Shown here: positions 33,654 to 43,514 of the stretch, one piece after another | Numbering within the stretch: the first letter of the stretch is position 1 | Layout: the number at the start of each line of letters is the position of its first letter | NCBI GenBank assembly: GCA_029982205.1 | Contig: JARRCM010000015.1 | Coordinates: forward strand, 1-48,824 | Length of the DNA: 48,824 nucleotides | Reading direction: 5' to 3' | From: Thermosediminibacterales bacterium | Lineage (GTDB): Bacteria > Bacillota > Thermosediminibacteria > Koleobacterales > JARRCM01 | The notes under the pieces: model-generated | What the model was told of the DNA's origin: nothing | The model's database searches: none | What the model saw: the letters and a program-made list of their open reading frames with translations, nothing else | Translations under genes and position numbers: made by a program

Positions 33654-33914
33654 TTGGCGGTTAAGATTAGGTTGAAAAGGATGGGAGCCAAAAAGTCACC
33701 GTTTTACAGGTTGGTAGTTGCTGATTCCCGTTCTCCCAGGGACGGTAGATTTATTGAAGAAATTGGTTATTACAACCCTGTAGCCCGACCGGCTGTTGTA
33801 AATATTAATGATGAAAAAGCCGTTGAATGGTTACAAAAGGGTGCTCAACCTTCTGACACAGTAAAAACGTTGTTTAAAAAAGCAGGGATATATAAGAAAT
33901 TAGCACATAAATGA
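33654..33914 (+). CDS. rpsP: 30S ribosomal protein S16
   Basis: 86 aa starting at TTG 33654, with the S16 N-terminus [25 protein letters not shown] shown here in part, then [12 protein letters not shown]. It binds 16S rRNA in the platform and body during assembly. It follows ffh by 15 bp and precedes khpA, the common Firmicutes order. Confidence 0.96.
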   Translation: MAVKIRLKRMGAKKSPFYRLVVADSRSPRDGRFIEEIGYYNPVARPAVVNINDEKAVEWLQKGAQPSDTVKTLFKKAGIYKKLAHK

Positions 33915-33947
33915 GTTTAAACACAATTAACTTTAGGAGGTGTAATC

Positions 33948-34178
33948 ATGGTTGAATTAGTTGAGATCATCGCAAAAGCATTAGTAGATAATCCTGAAGA
34001 AGTGGTGGTTAATCAAGTAGAAGGTGAGCAATCTGTTATATTAGAGCTCAGGGTTTCACCTGATGATATGGGCAAGGTTATCGGGAAACAGGGAAGGATA
34101 GCTAAAGCCATTCGAACAGTAGTAAAAGCTGCAGCTGCAAAAGAAGGTAAAAGAGTAGTTGTTGAAATTATTCAGTAA
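33948..34178 (+). CDS. khpA: KH-domain RNA-binding protein KhpA
   Basis: 76 aa single type II KH domain with the GxxG loop GKQGR in MGKVIGKQGRIAKAIRTVVKAAA. KhpA forms heterodimers with KhpB/Jag and affects cell size and RNA stability in Gram-positives. A strong AGGAGGTG site precedes the ATG. A terminator follows, so this is likely the end of one transcript class. Confidence 0.95.
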   Translation: MVELVEIIAKALVDNPEEVVVNQVEGEQSVILELRVSPDDMGKVIGKQGRIAKAIRTVVKAAAAKEGKRVVVEIIQ

Positions 34179-34200
34179 CAGCTAATTATCATAATGAACT

Positions 34201-34230
34201 AAAAAAGGGGGAGGTTAATCCCCCTTTTTT
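34201..34230 (+). terminator. Rho-independent terminator between khpA and rimM
   Basis: A GGGGGA/TCCCCC core with 6-bp A/T extension (12-bp stem, 34201-34212 with 34219-34230), GGTTAA loop and T6. It lies inside the conserved ffh-rimM-trmD gene order, so rimM is either expressed by readthrough or from an unseen promoter. The stem is symmetrical, so it may act both ways. Confidence 0.88.
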
Positions 34231-34263
34231 AAAAAAAATAAATCGTATATGAGTGATGCTGTT

Positions 34264-34767
34264 ATGCGATATCTAACAATAGGAAAGATAGTTTCAACTC
34301 ATGGTAATAAGGGAGAAGTTAAAGTTTATCCATTAACAGATTTTTTAGAGCGTTTTGATAATCTTAAAGAGGTATATGTAAGAATAAAAGGGCAAATCAA
34401 ACTATATAAAATTGAAAATGTTAGATATCATAAAAAATTTATAATATTAAAGTTTGAAGGAATAGACAGTATAGATAAAGCTTTGTCATTTAAAGATTCT
34501 GTTCTTGAGGTAAAAAGAGAAAATGCTTTTACACTTCCTCCCGGTCATTACTATATATCCGATATTATAGGGTGTAAGGTAAAAACAATAGAGGGTAAGG
34601 ATCTTGGGGAACTTATTGATGTTATAAAAACAGGAGCTAATGATGTTTATATTGTCAAGAATGATGCTAACAAAGAGATATTAATTCCAGCTATTAAAGA
34701 AGTAGTTAAAAAAATTGATATAAAAAATCGAGAAATTACTATTAAGCCCTTAGAAGGAATGATATAA
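34264..34767 (+). CDS. rimM: Ribosome maturation factor RimM
   Basis: 167 aa from ATG 34264, which follows GAGTGAT by 6 nt; an in-frame ATG at 34249 has no ribosome site. The N-terminal RimM barrel has LTIGKIVSTHGNKGEVKVYPLTDF in parts, and the C-terminal PRC-barrel has YYISDIIGCKV and DVYIVKN, then EILIPAIKEVVKKID. It helps mature the 3' domain of 16S rRNA, working with S19. It lies 3 bp before trmD. Confidence 0.93.
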   Translation: MRYLTIGKIVSTHGNKGEVKVYPLTDFLERFDNLKEVYVRIKGQIKLYKIENVRYHKKFIILKFEGIDSIDKALSFKDSVLEVKRENAFTLPPGHYYISDIIGCKVKTIEGKDLGELIDVIKTGANDVYIVKNDANKEILIPAIKEVVKKIDIKNREITIKPLEGMI

Positions 34768-34770
34768 ATT

Positions 34771-35526
34771 ATGATAATAGATATTTTGACTCTATTTCCT
34801 GAGATGTTTAAAGGGCCTTTCGAAGAAAGTATTATTAAAAAAGCTGTAAACAGAAAACTTATTAAAATCAACATAATTAATATACGGGATTTTTCAAAGG
34901 ACAAACATAAAAAAGTAGATGATTACCCTTATGGCGGCGGAGCCGGAATGCTTTTAAAACCTGAGCCTGTTTTTGATGCTGTTGATGCAATCACTTCTAA
35001 AATAAAGGACTTATCAAAAACGAGAATAATTTTAATGACTCCTCAAGGTAATCTTTTGAATCAAAAAAAAGTTAAAGAAATATCAAAATATGAACATCTA
35101 ATTATTATATGTGGGCATTATGAAGGTTTTGATGAAAGAATTAGATTTCTAGTTGATGAAGAAATTTCTATTGGTGATTATATTACAACTGGTGGAGAAC
35201 TTCCAGCAATGGTTTTAACTGATGCAGTAGTTCGTTTGATACCAGGTGTTATAGGTGGGGAGAATTCTTTAAACGAAGAATCTTTTGAAAACGGTCTTTT
35301 AGAATATCCTCAATATACCCGTCCTGAAGTATATAGGAATTTGAAAGTTCCAGATGTATTGCTGTCTGGAAATCATGAAGAAATCAAGAAATGGCGTCAC
35401 AAAGAATCATTAAAAAGAACATTAATTAGAAGACCAGATATGCTTGAAAAGCTTAGACTGAGCGAAGATGACAAAAAATATATTAAAAAATTAGCGATAG
35501 AGAACAAGTTAAATGCTTCCGATTGA
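34771..35526 (+). CDS. trmD: tRNA (guanine-37-N1)-methyltransferase TrmD
   Basis: 251 aa SPOUT enzyme with a deep trefoil knot. It shows ILTLFPEMFKGPFEESI at the N-terminus, DDYPYGGGAGMLLKPEP, the AdoMet-binding ICGHYEGFDERI and SIGDYITTGGELPAM, then LEYPQYTRP. It methylates G37 next to the anticodon to prevent frameshifting. Coupled to rimM by close spacing. The ribosome site is weak (GGAATGAT), which fits translation coupling. Confidence 0.96.
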   Translation: MIIDILTLFPEMFKGPFEESIIKKAVNRKLIKINIINIRDFSKDKHKKVDDYPYGGGAGMLLKPEPVFDAVDAITSKIKDLSKTRIILMTPQGNLLNQKKVKEISKYEHLIIICGHYEGFDERIRFLVDEEISIGDYITTGGELPAMVLTDAVVRLIPGVIGGENSLNEESFENGLLEYPQYTRPEVYRNLKVPDVLLSGNHEEIKKWRHKESLKRTLIRRPDMLEKLRLSEDDKKYIKKLAIENKLNASD

Positions 35527-35531
35527 TATTG

Positions 35532-35560
35532 TTGTTTTTGAAAATTGTATGTGTTATAAT
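35532..35560 (+). promoter_or_regulatory. Promoter of rplS (extended -10)
   Basis: TTGTTT (35532-35537), 17-bp spacer, TATAAT (35555-35560) preceded by TGT (extended -10). It begins 6 bp after the trmD stop, giving rplS its own transcription start. Confidence 0.75.
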
Positions 35561-35566
35561 TATTAC

Positions 35567-35641
35567 CAGTGCAAAACGGGCGGTCCGCTGTCTAACTAGT
35601 TTAGATAAGAACGTCTATGATGAAAGGAGGTAATAAAATTT
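35567..35641 (+). promoter_or_regulatory. Candidate L19 autoregulatory leader
   Basis: An approximately 75-nt 5' leader of rplS contains TCTAA/TTAGA and other pairing options (a GCGGTCCGC segment and GAACGTC). L19 leaders are known in Firmicutes at this place; I infer it from position and pairing, without a covariance match. Confidence 0.4.
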
Positions 35642-35986
35642 ATGGATTTAATAAAAATGGTTGAAATGGAACAGATGAAAAAAGACATTCCTGATTTTAA
35701 ACCCGGTGATACTGTAAGGGTTAGTGTTAAGGTCGTAGAAGGCGGAAGAGAGCGTATACAAAACTTTGAAGGTATAGTTATCAAAAGAAACGGTGGCGGT
35801 TTAAAAGAAACTTTTACTGTAAGAAGGATATCTTATGGTGTTGGTGTTGAAAGAACTTTTCCAGTACATTCACCTAGAATAGATCAAATCAAAGTAGTAA
35901 GATATGGGCGTGTGCGAAGGGCTAAGCTTTATTATCTGAGAGATAGAATAGGTAAAGCAACAAAAGTTAAAGAGAAAAGAAGATGA
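35642..35986 (+). CDS. rplS: 50S ribosomal protein L19
   Basis: 114 aa, the standard length. It has [26 protein letters not shown] in parts, [21 protein letters not shown] and [11 protein letters not shown]19 sits at the subunit interface. The ATG follows a strong AAAGGAGG site. It has its own promoter and is followed by a palindromic hairpin. Confidence 0.96.
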   Translation: MDLIKMVEMEQMKKDIPDFKPGDTVRVSVKVVEGGRERIQNFEGIVIKRNGGGLKETFTVRRISYGVGVERTFPVHSPRIDQIKVVRYGRVRRAKLYYLRDRIGKATKVKEKRR

Positions 35987-35993
35987 TTTTCAC

Positions 35994-36021
35994 GGGACTG
36001 GTACCAGTCCCTTGTTATTTT
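35994..36021 (+). terminator. Palindromic hairpin after rplS
   Basis: GGGACTG GTAC CAGTCCC (35994-36011) is a perfect palindrome, followed by TTGTTATTTT. It is a probable terminator, possibly leaky, since lepB 39 bp later has no clear promoter. Confidence 0.75.
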
Positions 36022-36049
36022 GAATGAACCATTAAGGAGGCAAATAAAG

Positions 36050-36574
36050 ATGTACCAAAAAAATAAAAACGAACTTCTTGAATGGATTCAAGCAATTGTT
36101 GTTGCAATAATATTGGCTTTAATAATTAAAACCTTTGTAATAGAAACTTTTCTTGTAGACGGAGAATCTATGCTTCCTACTCTACATAATGCTGACAGGT
36201 TAATAGTGAATAAATTTATATATCATTTTAAAAAACCTGAAACTGGAAATATTATTGTGTTTAAATATCCAGCAGATCCGAAGTCAGATTTTATCAAAAG
36301 GGTTATTGCTGTTGAAGGTCAGACAGTAGAGATAAAGAACGGTAAGGTTTTTATTGATAACGAACCTTTAAATGAGGAATACTTAAATGAGAGCACTCCT
36401 GGCAAATTTGGTCCAGCAAAAGTGCCGGAAAACCATATTTTTGTTCTGGGAGACAATCGTGATAACAGTAGAGACAGCAGATTTCCTGATGTTGGTTTTG
36501 TTCCGTTAGAAAATGTTAAAGGTGAAGCGATTTTTAGAATATGGCCTTTATCCCGATTTGGTTTAGTCAAATAA
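36050..36574 (+). CDS. lepB: Signal peptidase I
   Basis: 174 aa from ATG 36050, 9 nt after AAGGAGG; an in-frame ATG 30 bp upstream lies before that site. One N-terminal membrane helix (about residues 10-32) is followed by the catalytic serine in VDGESMLPTL and the catalytic lysine in SDFIKRVIAVEGQ, then GDNRDNSRDSRFPDVG. It cleaves signal peptides outside the membrane. It lies in the gene order rplS-lepB-rbgA. Confidence 0.95.
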   Translation: MYQKNKNELLEWIQAIVVAIILALIIKTFVIETFLVDGESMLPTLHNADRLIVNKFIYHFKKPETGNIIVFKYPADPKSDFIKRVIAVEGQTVEIKNGKVFIDNEPLNEEYLNESTPGKFGPAKVPENHIFVLGDNRDNSRDSRFPDVGFVPLENVKGEAIFRIWPLSRFGLVK

Positions 36575-36600
36575 GAAAAATGCGTGGGAGGTTTTAACCT

Positions 36601-37443
36601 TTGGAGATTCAATGGTATCCGGGTCATATGGCCAAAACAGCTAAAATATTAAAAAACAATATTAAAAAAATAGATATTGTGCTAGAATTGGCAGATGCCA
36701 GAATTCCAGAATCAAGCCGCAACCCGGATTTAGAAGAATTAATAAGAAATAAAGACCGAATTCTCGTATTAACTAAAACTGACTTGGCCGACGGAAAAAC
36801 AACTCAAAAATGGTTAGAATGGTATAAGAAGAAAAACATTGTTGCGATTCCGGTAGTTTCTACAACTTCAAAAGGGATTAGTAATTTATTAGAAACAATC
36901 AATAATAAAAAAGATGAAATTACTGATAACAATTATCGGAAGATAATTAAAGCAATCGTGGTTGGAATACCTAATATAGGAAAATCAACACTGATTAATC
37001 AACTTGCCAGAACTTCTAAAGCTAAAACCGGGAGTAAACCTGGAGTGACCAGGGGAACTCAGTGGATAACTATAAACCGTTTTATTAGATTGCTTGATAC
37101 TCCTGGAATTTTATGGCCTAAGATCGAAGACAAAAAAAGAGCTGTTAAACTGGCATTTATAGGGTCGATAAAAGATGAGATTTTAGATATTCAGGCTTTG
37201 GCTATTGAATTATTAAAATATCTACGAAACAATGACAAAAATCGTTTGATTGAAAGATTTAAGCTTGATTGTGTTCCCGAAAATTATTATGAACTGTTAG
37301 AGAGTATCGGTCGTACAAGAGGATGTTTACAGCCAGGGAACAGGGTGGATATATTGCGGACAGCCGGGATAGTATTAGAAGAATTTAGAAAAGGAAAGCT
37401 TGGAAAAATTTCGCTGGAAACACCTGAGGAGTTTGATTCTTAA
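36601..37443 (+). CDS. rbgA: Ribosome biogenesis GTPase RbgA (YlqF)
   Basis: 280 aa starting at TTG 36601, 9 nt after GGGAGG. It has circularly permuted GTPase motifs: G4 LTKTDL comes before G1 GIPNIGKSTLINQL, then G3 DTPGIL. The N-terminus WYPGHMAKTAK is the family hallmark. RbgA promotes late 50S subunit assembly in Bacillus. A C-terminal helical ANTAR-like region follows. Confidence 0.95.
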   Translation: MEIQWYPGHMAKTAKILKNNIKKIDIVLELADARIPESSRNPDLEELIRNKDRILVLTKTDLADGKTTQKWLEWYKKKNIVAIPVVSTTSKGISNLLETINNKKDEITDNNYRKIIKAIVVGIPNIGKSTLINQLARTSKAKTGSKPGVTRGTQWITINRFIRLLDTPGILWPKIEDKKRAVKLAFIGSIKDEILDIQALAIELLKYLRNNDKNRLIERFKLDCVPENYYELLESIGRTRGCLQPGNRVDILRTAGIVLEEFRKGKLGKISLETPEEFDS

Positions 37444-37475
37444 ATTATAACCAAAGGTTTAAACTATACTGTCAC

Positions 37476-37512
37476 AAAGTCCAAATTTTTAAAGGACTTT
37501 TTATTTTTTTAT
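37476..37512 (+). terminator. Rho-independent terminator after rbgA
   Basis: AAAGTCC (37476-37482) pairs with GGACTTT (37494-37500); the loop AAATTTTTAAA can extend the stem; a long T tract follows. Confidence 0.85.
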
Positions 37513-37565
37513 AGAAAAAGATATTTCAGGATTAACCTTGTTTGACCAAAAAATGGAGGATTTTT

Positions 37566-38348
37566 ATGAACATAAGTAATTTGACAGTATTACAAATAAA
37601 ACAAAAAATAGATACGTTACAGATTGAAGAGTATGAAATTGTATTGAAACAATTGAAAAAAGACAACCGCAGGAGTTTGAAAAAATTGGCTTTAAAGTTA
37701 GAAAGTTGTTTAGAACAACATTTAAAGGAAAAAAAAAGACAAACCAAACTTTTGAAGATAGAAAAATTCTACAGGTCAAAAGGTTTTAAATTTATTGCAG
37801 GAGTAGACGAGGCTGGCCGCGGGCCGTTGGCTGGCCCAGTAGTTGCTGCTGCTGTTATTCTTCCCGAAGAAATTTATATTGATGGTATTAATGACTCAAA
37901 AAAGCTTACACCCAGAAAACGAGAGTTGATTTATGAAGACATAAAATCTAAGGCTTTAAGCATCAACTTTTGTTGTATTGATAACGATTATATAGATAAA
38001 GTTAATATTCATAAAGCCACATTAGAAGCTATGAAAAGGGCTGTTCTCGGCCTAAGTATAACTCCGGAAATATTATTGATTGATGCTTTGAAACTAAAAG
38101 GAATAAATATACCACAACAGTCAATAATCAGAGGTGACAGTTTGAGTATGAGTATTGCAGCAGCTTCAATTGTAGCAAAAGTAGAAAGGGATAGAATTAT
38201 GAAGTCTTATGATAAGATCTATCCCCATTATGGGTTTGATAAAAATAAGGGCTATCCTACCCGTGAACATATTGAACAGATTAAAAAACATGGTTTTTCC
38301 CCAATTCATAGACGGAGTTTTAGAGTAAAAGGATTATATGATATTTGA
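37566..38348 (+). CDS. rnhB: Ribonuclease HII
   Basis: 260 aa from ATG 37566, after GGAGGA; a TTG upstream in frame lies before this site. A 70-residue Lys-rich N-terminal extension precedes the catalytic domain, as in Bacillus. Catalytic acidic residues are in GVDEAGRGPLAGPVVAAAV (DE) and LLIDALKL, with SIAAASIVAKVERD and a conserved C-terminal PHYGFDKNKGYPT. It removes ribonucleotides from DNA. Confidence 0.95.
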   Translation: MNISNLTVLQIKQKIDTLQIEEYEIVLKQLKKDNRRSLKKLALKLESCLEQHLKEKKRQTKLLKIEKFYRSKGFKFIAGVDEAGRGPLAGPVVAAAVILPEEIYIDGINDSKKLTPRKRELIYEDIKSKALSINFCCIDNDYIDKVNIHKATLEAMKRAVLGLSITPEILLIDALKLKGINIPQQSIIRGDSLSMSIAAASIVAKVERDRIMKSYDKIYPHYGFDKNKGYPTREHIEQIKKHGFSPIHRRSFRVKGLYDI

Positions 38349-38358
38349 GGAGATAAAA

Positions 38359-38712
38359 ATGAAGAGACTAGAGTTGGCTCGTTTCGGTGAGAAAGTATGT
38401 GTAAACTATTTAAAACGAAAGGGATATAAAATACTTGAAACCAATTATAGATGTAGAATTGGAGAAATAGATATAATATGTGAATATAAAAATTCAATAG
38501 TTTTTGTTGAAGTAAAAACACGTTCAACAAATGTTTTTGGTTTTCCTCAAGAAGCTGTTAATTTTGGTAAACAAAAGAAAATAAGACAAATCGCTTGTTT
38601 TTATTTAAAAAATAACAAACTGTATTTTAAGAGTTGCCGTTTTGATGTTATGGCAGTTATTTATAAAGACAATAAAATTTGTAAAATAGAACATTTTGAA
38701 AACGCTTTTTGA
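38359..38712 (+). CDS. YraN-family endonuclease-like protein (UPF0102)
   Basis: 117 aa from ATG 38359, 6 nt after GAGGAG; an in-frame ATG at 38338 lies inside rnhB. The restriction-enzyme-like fold has GEKVCVNYLKRKGYKIL, then the catalytic pattern in CRIGEIDIICEY and FVEVKTRS. Function is not established. It commonly sits between rnhB and the comM/dprA genes, as here. Confidence 0.9.
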   Translation: MKRLELARFGEKVCVNYLKRKGYKILETNYRCRIGEIDIICEYKNSIVFVEVKTRSTNVFGFPQEAVNFGKQKKIRQIACFYLKNNKLYFKSCRFDVMAVIYKDNKICKIEHFENAF

Positions 38713-38724
38713 AAGGAGAAAAAA

Positions 38725-40257
38725 ATGTTATCAAAGATAACAAGTTGTGCTCTTTTAGGTATAAACGGTTATATAGTAGAAGTGGAGACAGATATTTCTA
38801 ACGGTTTGCCTGCTTTTGATATTGTAGGGCTGCCTGATTCTGCTGTTCGAGAATCCAGGGAAAGGGTTAGGTCAGCAATCAAAAATTCCGGATTTAATTT
38901 TCCGATTAATAGAATTACAGTCAATTTGGCTCCTGCTGATACCAGAAAAGAAGGCCCTTTTTTTGACCTGCCAATAGCAATAGGGATACTTGCAGCTACA
39001 GAGCAGCTTAAAACTGATAAACTTAAACAAATTGCAATTATAGGAGAGCTTTCTTTGAATGGTGATGTTAAACCTGTAACAGGTGTCCTATCAATGGCAT
39101 ATTCTTTACAGAAAAGAGGTTTTAAAAAGCTTTTGTGCCCTTTGGAGAATGCCGAGGAAGCAGCGATTGTTGAGGGAGTGCAGGTATATCCAATAAAAAA
39201 CCTAAAAGAATCAGTTGATTTTTTGAATGGAGAAAAACATATTCCAGCATTCTCAATAGATATTAAAAATTATTTATATAACAATTCAAATATTGAAGTT
39301 GATTTTTCTGAAGTTAAAGGTCAGGAAAACATAAAAAGAGCGTTTGAAGTGGCGGCAGCGGGTCATCATAATATAATTATGATAGGCCCACCAGGTTCAG
39401 GGAAAACAATGATAGCAAGAAGAATGCCGTCTATTCTGCCAGCTATGACCTTTGAAGAAGCTGTTGAAGTGACTAAAATATATAGTAGTGCGGGTTTGCT
39501 CCCCAACAGCAGACCATTAATCGTTAATAGACCTTTTAGAGCTCCACACCATACTATTTCTGCAGCTGGAATGGTGGGTGGAGGTAGGATGCCGAAACCC
39601 GGTGAAGTAAGCCTGGCTCATTTTGGTGTTTTGTTTCTGGACGAGATGCCCGAATTTCGTAGAGATGTTTTAGAAGTATTAAGACAACCTTTGGAAGATG
39701 AAATAGTTACAATTACAAGGGTTAATGCTACTATTACATATCCTGCCAAATTCCTTTTAATCGGCAGCATGAACCCGTGTCCCTGTGGGTTTTTATGGTC
39801 AGAAAAACATGAATGTAGTTGTACGCCTAATCAAATACAAAGATATATTAGTAAAATTTCGGGGCCTTTACTTGATAGAGTTGATATACATATAGAAGTA
39901 CCTGCTGTTGAGTTCAAAGATTTAGAAGAGAACATAGAATCAGAAACATCAGATAGCATCAGGAAAAGAGTTGATTCTGCTCGAATGGTTCAATTACAGA
40001 GATACAAGAATCTGCCTTTTTTGTATAACTCGCAGCTTACACCCAGATATATTCAACGCTTTTGTAGGTTAAATAAACCATGTAAAAAAATGATTAAAGA
40101 TGCTTTTGATAAACTTGGTCTCAGTGCAAGGGCATATAATCGTATTTTAAAAGTTGCTCGTACCATTGCTGACTTGGATATGAGTGAAAATATTAGAGAG
40201 GAACATCTGGCTGAAGCGATACAATACCGTAATTTAGACAGGAAATTTTGGATATGA
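38725..40257 (+). CDS. comM: ComM/YifB-family AAA+ Mg-chelatase-like protein
   Basis: 510 aa. An N-terminal Lon-like domain (GLPAFDIVGLPDSAVRESRERV in parts) is followed by an AAA+ module with GPPGSGKTMIARRMPSILP (Walker A near 217), FLDEMPEF (Walker B) and a cysteine-rich NPCPCGFLWSEKHECSC segment that may bind zinc. ComM is a branch-migration helicase in natural transformation of some Gram-negatives; the role in Firmicutes is less clear. It lies directly before dprA. The ATG follows GAAAGGAG. Confidence 0.93.
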   Translation: MLSKITSCALLGINGYIVEVETDISNGLPAFDIVGLPDSAVRESRERVRSAIKNSGFNFPINRITVNLAPADTRKEGPFFDLPIAIGILAATEQLKTDKLKQIAIIGELSLNGDVKPVTGVLSMAYSLQKRGFKKLLCPLENAEEAAIVEGVQVYPIKNLKESVDFLNGEKHIPAFSIDIKNYLYNNSNIEVDFSEVKGQENIKRAFEVAAAGHHNIIMIGPPGSGKTMIARRMPSILPAMTFEEAVEVTKIYSSAGLLPNSRPLIVNRPFRAPHHTISAAGMVGGGRMPKPGEVSLAHFGVLFLDEMPEFRRDVLEVLRQPLEDEIVTITRVNATITYPAKFLLIGSMNPCPCGFLWSEKHECSCTPNQIQRYISKISGPLLDRVDIHIEVPAVEFKDLEENIESETSDSIRKRVDSARMVQLQRYKNLPFLYNSQLTPRYIQRFCRLNKPCKKMIKDAFDKLGLSARAYNRILKVARTIADLDMSENIREEHLAEAIQYRNLDRKFWI

Positions 40258-40283
40258 TAAAAAAATGATAATGGAGGTAATTT

Positions 40284-41372
40284 ATGAGTGATACTAAATA
40301 CTGGGTAGCATTGAGCTGTATAAAAGGAATTGGGTCACAAAAATTTCAAATGATACTCAAACATTTTAACAGTATTAAAAATTTTTGGCATGCGGAAGGA
40401 CATGAAGTCAAAGAAGTGTTTGGAATGAATCAGAAAATTTGTAATACCATATTAAAGTACAGAGAAACAATAAACCCGGATGAAGAAATGGACAAAATAA
40501 ACTCTATGGGGGTAAAAGTTCTGACGTTAAATGATGAAGATTATCCATGTAATTTGAAAAACATATATGACCCTCCTCCCGTTTTATATGTTAAAGGCAA
40601 TTTGAAGAAACAAGACGAAATTTCTGTTGCAATAGTGGGTTCCAGGAAAGCTACTGTTTATGGGAAAGTCATTGCCGAAAAACTTGCTCGAGAATTAAGT
40701 GAGTACGGTATAACTATTGTCAGCGGAATGGCTATAGGAATAGATTCTTGTGCACATAAAGGAGCAATCTCAGGAAATGCCAGGACTATTGCTGTTTTAG
40801 GCACAGGAATAGATATAGTGTATCCTCGAAGAAACGCCAGTTTAATGCAAAAAATAATAGAACACGGTGCTGTAGTAACGGAATTTCCACTTGGAACAAC
40901 CCCTCTGCCCCAGAACTTTCCAGCACGCAATCGGATAATTAGTGGTTTAAGTTTGGGCACTATTGTTGTTGAAGCTTCTGAAAGAAGCGGTGCGCTTATT
41001 ACAGCAGATTTCGCATTACAGCAGGGAAGAGAAGTGTTTGCAGTGCCAGGTAATGTTACAAGTAAATACAGCACAGGGTGTAACAGACTTATCAAACAAG
41101 GGGCAAAACTTGTTGAGGGGGTATTTGATGTTTTAGATGAATTGGGGATAGTTTATGAAAAAATATCAAATGAAATCAAAGATATTGCAGAAAACAAACT
41201 TAATGATGAAGAAAAAGAAATACTTGAGATGATTTCATATCAATCTTCACCGGTGGATAGCATCATACGACACAGCAGATTTTCCGCAGGTAAAGTAAAA
41301 GCTGTTTTGACTTCACTGGAAATGAAAGGGCTAATCAGGTCACTGCCTGGCAGCAGTTATATTAGAATTTAA
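40284..41372 (+). CDS. dprA: DNA processing protein DprA (Smf)
   Basis: 362 aa. An N-terminal HhH-like region is followed by the Rossmann-like DprA domain with IVGSRKATVYGKVIAEKLA, SGMAIGIDSCAHKGAI, FPLGTTPLPQNFPARNRIISGLS in parts and VVEASERSGALITADFALQQGREVFA in parts. A C-terminal winged-helix domain ends the protein. DprA loads RecA on incoming single-stranded DNA. With ComM upstream this suggests competence genes, although no com pilus genes are in the window. Confidence 0.95.
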   Translation: MSDTKYWVALSCIKGIGSQKFQMILKHFNSIKNFWHAEGHEVKEVFGMNQKICNTILKYRETINPDEEMDKINSMGVKVLTLNDEDYPCNLKNIYDPPPVLYVKGNLKKQDEISVAIVGSRKATVYGKVIAEKLARELSEYGITIVSGMAIGIDSCAHKGAISGNARTIAVLGTGIDIVYPRRNASLMQKIIEHGAVVTEFPLGTTPLPQNFPARNRIISGLSLGTIVVEASERSGALITADFALQQGREVFAVPGNVTSKYSTGCNRLIKQGAKLVEGVFDVLDELGIVYEKISNEIKDIAENKLNDEEKEILEMISYQSSPVDSIIRHSRFSAGKVKAVLTSLEMKGLIRSLPGSSYIRI

Positions 41373-41401
41373 ATAAATGTTGATAATTGGAGGTGCAACA
41401 T

Positions 41402-43513
41402 TTGCAAAAATCTTTAGTTATTGTAGAATCTCCCGCAAAAGCAAAAACAATTAGCAAATTTCTGGGCAGAAAATATAAAGTATCTGCTTCAATGGGGCAT
41501 GTAAGAGACCTCCCGAAAAGCCAGTTAGGTGTTGATGTGGAAAAAGGCTTTGTTCCCAAATATATAACTATTAGGGGAAAAGGTTCAATAATTAACAGGT
41601 TAAAGAAAGAAGCCAGCAAATCAGATGAAGTTTATCTTGCAACTGACCCTGATAGGGAAGGTGAGGCTATATCCTGGCATCTTTCAAACATATTAAAATT
41701 AGATGAGAATAAAAAAAACAGAATAGTGTTTCATGAAATCACTAAAAAAGCAATAAATGAAGCTATTAAATCACCTAGAAAAATCGATAAAAATTTAGTT
41801 GATGCGCAACAGGCAAGAAGAATATTAGACCGTTTAGTAGGGTATAAGATCAGTCCTTTGTTATGGAAAAAGGTAAAAAAAGGTTTAAGTGCTGGAAGAG
41901 TTCAGTCTGTTGCTGTAAGGCTTATAAGCGACAGGGAAAAAGAAATTGAAAATTTTATTCCTGAAGAGTACTGGACTTTAGATATAGAGCTTGTTGATAA
42001 GGAAAGCAACAAGAGTATTAATGCGAAATTGATATATAAAGATGACAAAAAAGTAAATATTAAAAACAAGGATGAAATGGATATTATAATTAACTGCCTT
42101 CAAGACAAAGAATTTATTGTTGACAAAATAACCAAGAGTCAGAGAAAACGAAATCCTGCTCCTCCTTTTACAACAAGCAGTCTTCAGCAGGAGGCCCACA
42201 GAAAGCTTGGTTTTACTGCGAAAAAAACAATGGCTATTGCCCAGCAGTTGTATGAAGGTCTTGATATAAAAGGGGAAGGCAGTGTGGGTTTGGTTACTTA
42301 TATTAGAACAGACTCTACAAGGGTTGCTGAGACTGCCATTAACGAATGCAAAAATTTTATTTTAAATAATTATGGAGAACATTTTGTAAGTAATAAAAAC
42401 TATAATAAACATAAATCTGGAAATAGAATACAGGATGCTCATGAATCAATAAGGCCCACTTCCGTTTACAGGACACCTGATAAAATTAAAGAATCTTTAA
42501 CAAGAGATCAGTATAGACTATATAAGTTGATATGGGAACGATTCTTGGCCAGTCAAATGAGTGCAGCCGTTTATGATACTGTTACAATTGACATAAAAGC
42601 TGATAATTTTCTTTTTAGGGCAACAGGTTCTGTATTGAAATTTACTGGTTTTATGGAAATATATATAGAGAGCAAAGACGATGAAGGTGATGAGGATGAA
42701 ACCAAAGATGCAGAAGCTAAGCTTCCAGAACTTAAAGAAAAGCAAAAACTATTATTAAAAAACTTGTTTCCTGAACAGCATTTTACTCAACCTCCACCAA
42801 GATTCACAGAAGCAACTTTAGTTAAAACACTTGAGGAAAAAGGCATTGGCCGTCCTAGTACTTATGCTCCTATCATAGATACTATTATACAAAGGGGTTA
42901 TGTAGAAAAGATAGACAATCGTTTTAAACCAACTGAACTGGGAAATCTAGTAGTTGAAATAATGAAAGAGTATTTTTCGGATATTATTGATGTTGACTTT
43001 ACAGCTGAGATGGAAAATGAGCTTGATAAAATTGAAATTGGTGAAGCAGATTGGAAACAAACTCTTGAAAAATTTTATCAATCGTTTATAAAAGATTTAA
43101 AAAAAGCAGAAGAAAAATTGAAAAAAATAAAAATAGAAGATGAAGAAAGTGATGAAATCTGTGAATTATGTGGCAGAACTATGGTGATAAAATACGGCCG
43201 TTTTGGTAAGTTTCTAGCGTGTCCAGGATTTCCAGAATGTAAGAATACGAAACCTTTTTTTGAAACAATCGATGTTGAATGTCCTGTATGTGGTGGAAAT
43301 ATTGTTAAACGATATTCAAAAAAAGGTAGAGTATTCTTTGGTTGCAGCAATTATCCTGAATGCAATTTTATGTCTTGGCATCAACCAACCAAAGAAAAGT
43401 GCCCAGTCTGTGGTTCTGTTTTAGTTAAAAGAAAATCTAAGAAAAAAGGAGAATATCTTAAGTGTATAAACAACGAATGCGGTTATGAGAAACCGGTTGG
43501 GGTGAGTCATTGA
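41402..43513 (+). CDS. topA: DNA topoisomerase I (type IA)
   Basis: 703 aa from TTG 41402, 8 nt after GGAGG. It shows the TOPRIM motif [16 protein letters not shown] and [11 protein letters not shown], then the catalytic tyrosine in [12 protein letters not shown]. Three C-terminal zinc ribbons of the CxxC type follow: [21 protein letters not shown] in parts, [18 protein letters not shown] and [12 protein letters not shown]. It relaxes negative supercoils. It precedes trmFO, as in Bacillus. Confidence 0.96.
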   Translation: MQKSLVIVESPAKAKTISKFLGRKYKVSASMGHVRDLPKSQLGVDVEKGFVPKYITIRGKGSIINRLKKEASKSDEVYLATDPDREGEAISWHLSNILKLDENKKNRIVFHEITKKAINEAIKSPRKIDKNLVDAQQARRILDRLVGYKISPLLWKKVKKGLSAGRVQSVAVRLISDREKEIENFIPEEYWTLDIELVDKESNKSINAKLIYKDDKKVNIKNKDEMDIIINCLQDKEFIVDKITKSQRKRNPAPPFTTSSLQQEAHRKLGFTAKKTMAIAQQLYEGLDIKGEGSVGLVTYIRTDSTRVAETAINECKNFILNNYGEHFVSNKNYNKHKSGNRIQDAHESIRPTSVYRTPDKIKESLTRDQYRLYKLIWERFLASQMSAAVYDTVTIDIKADNFLFRATGSVLKFTGFMEIYIESKDDEGDEDETKDAEAKLPELKEKQKLLLKNLFPEQHFTQPPPRFTEATLVKTLEEKGIGRPSTYAPIIDTIIQRGYVEKIDNRFKPTELGNLVVEIMKEYFSDIIDVDFTAEMENELDKIEIGEADWKQTLEKFYQSFIKDLKKAEEKLKKIKIEDEESDEICELCGRTMVIKYGRFGKFLACPGFPECKNTKPFFETIDVECPVCGGNIVKRYSKKGRVFFGCSNYPECNFMSWHQPTKEKCPVCGSVLVKRKSKKKGEYLKCINNECGYEKPVGVSH

Positions 43514-43514
43514 C

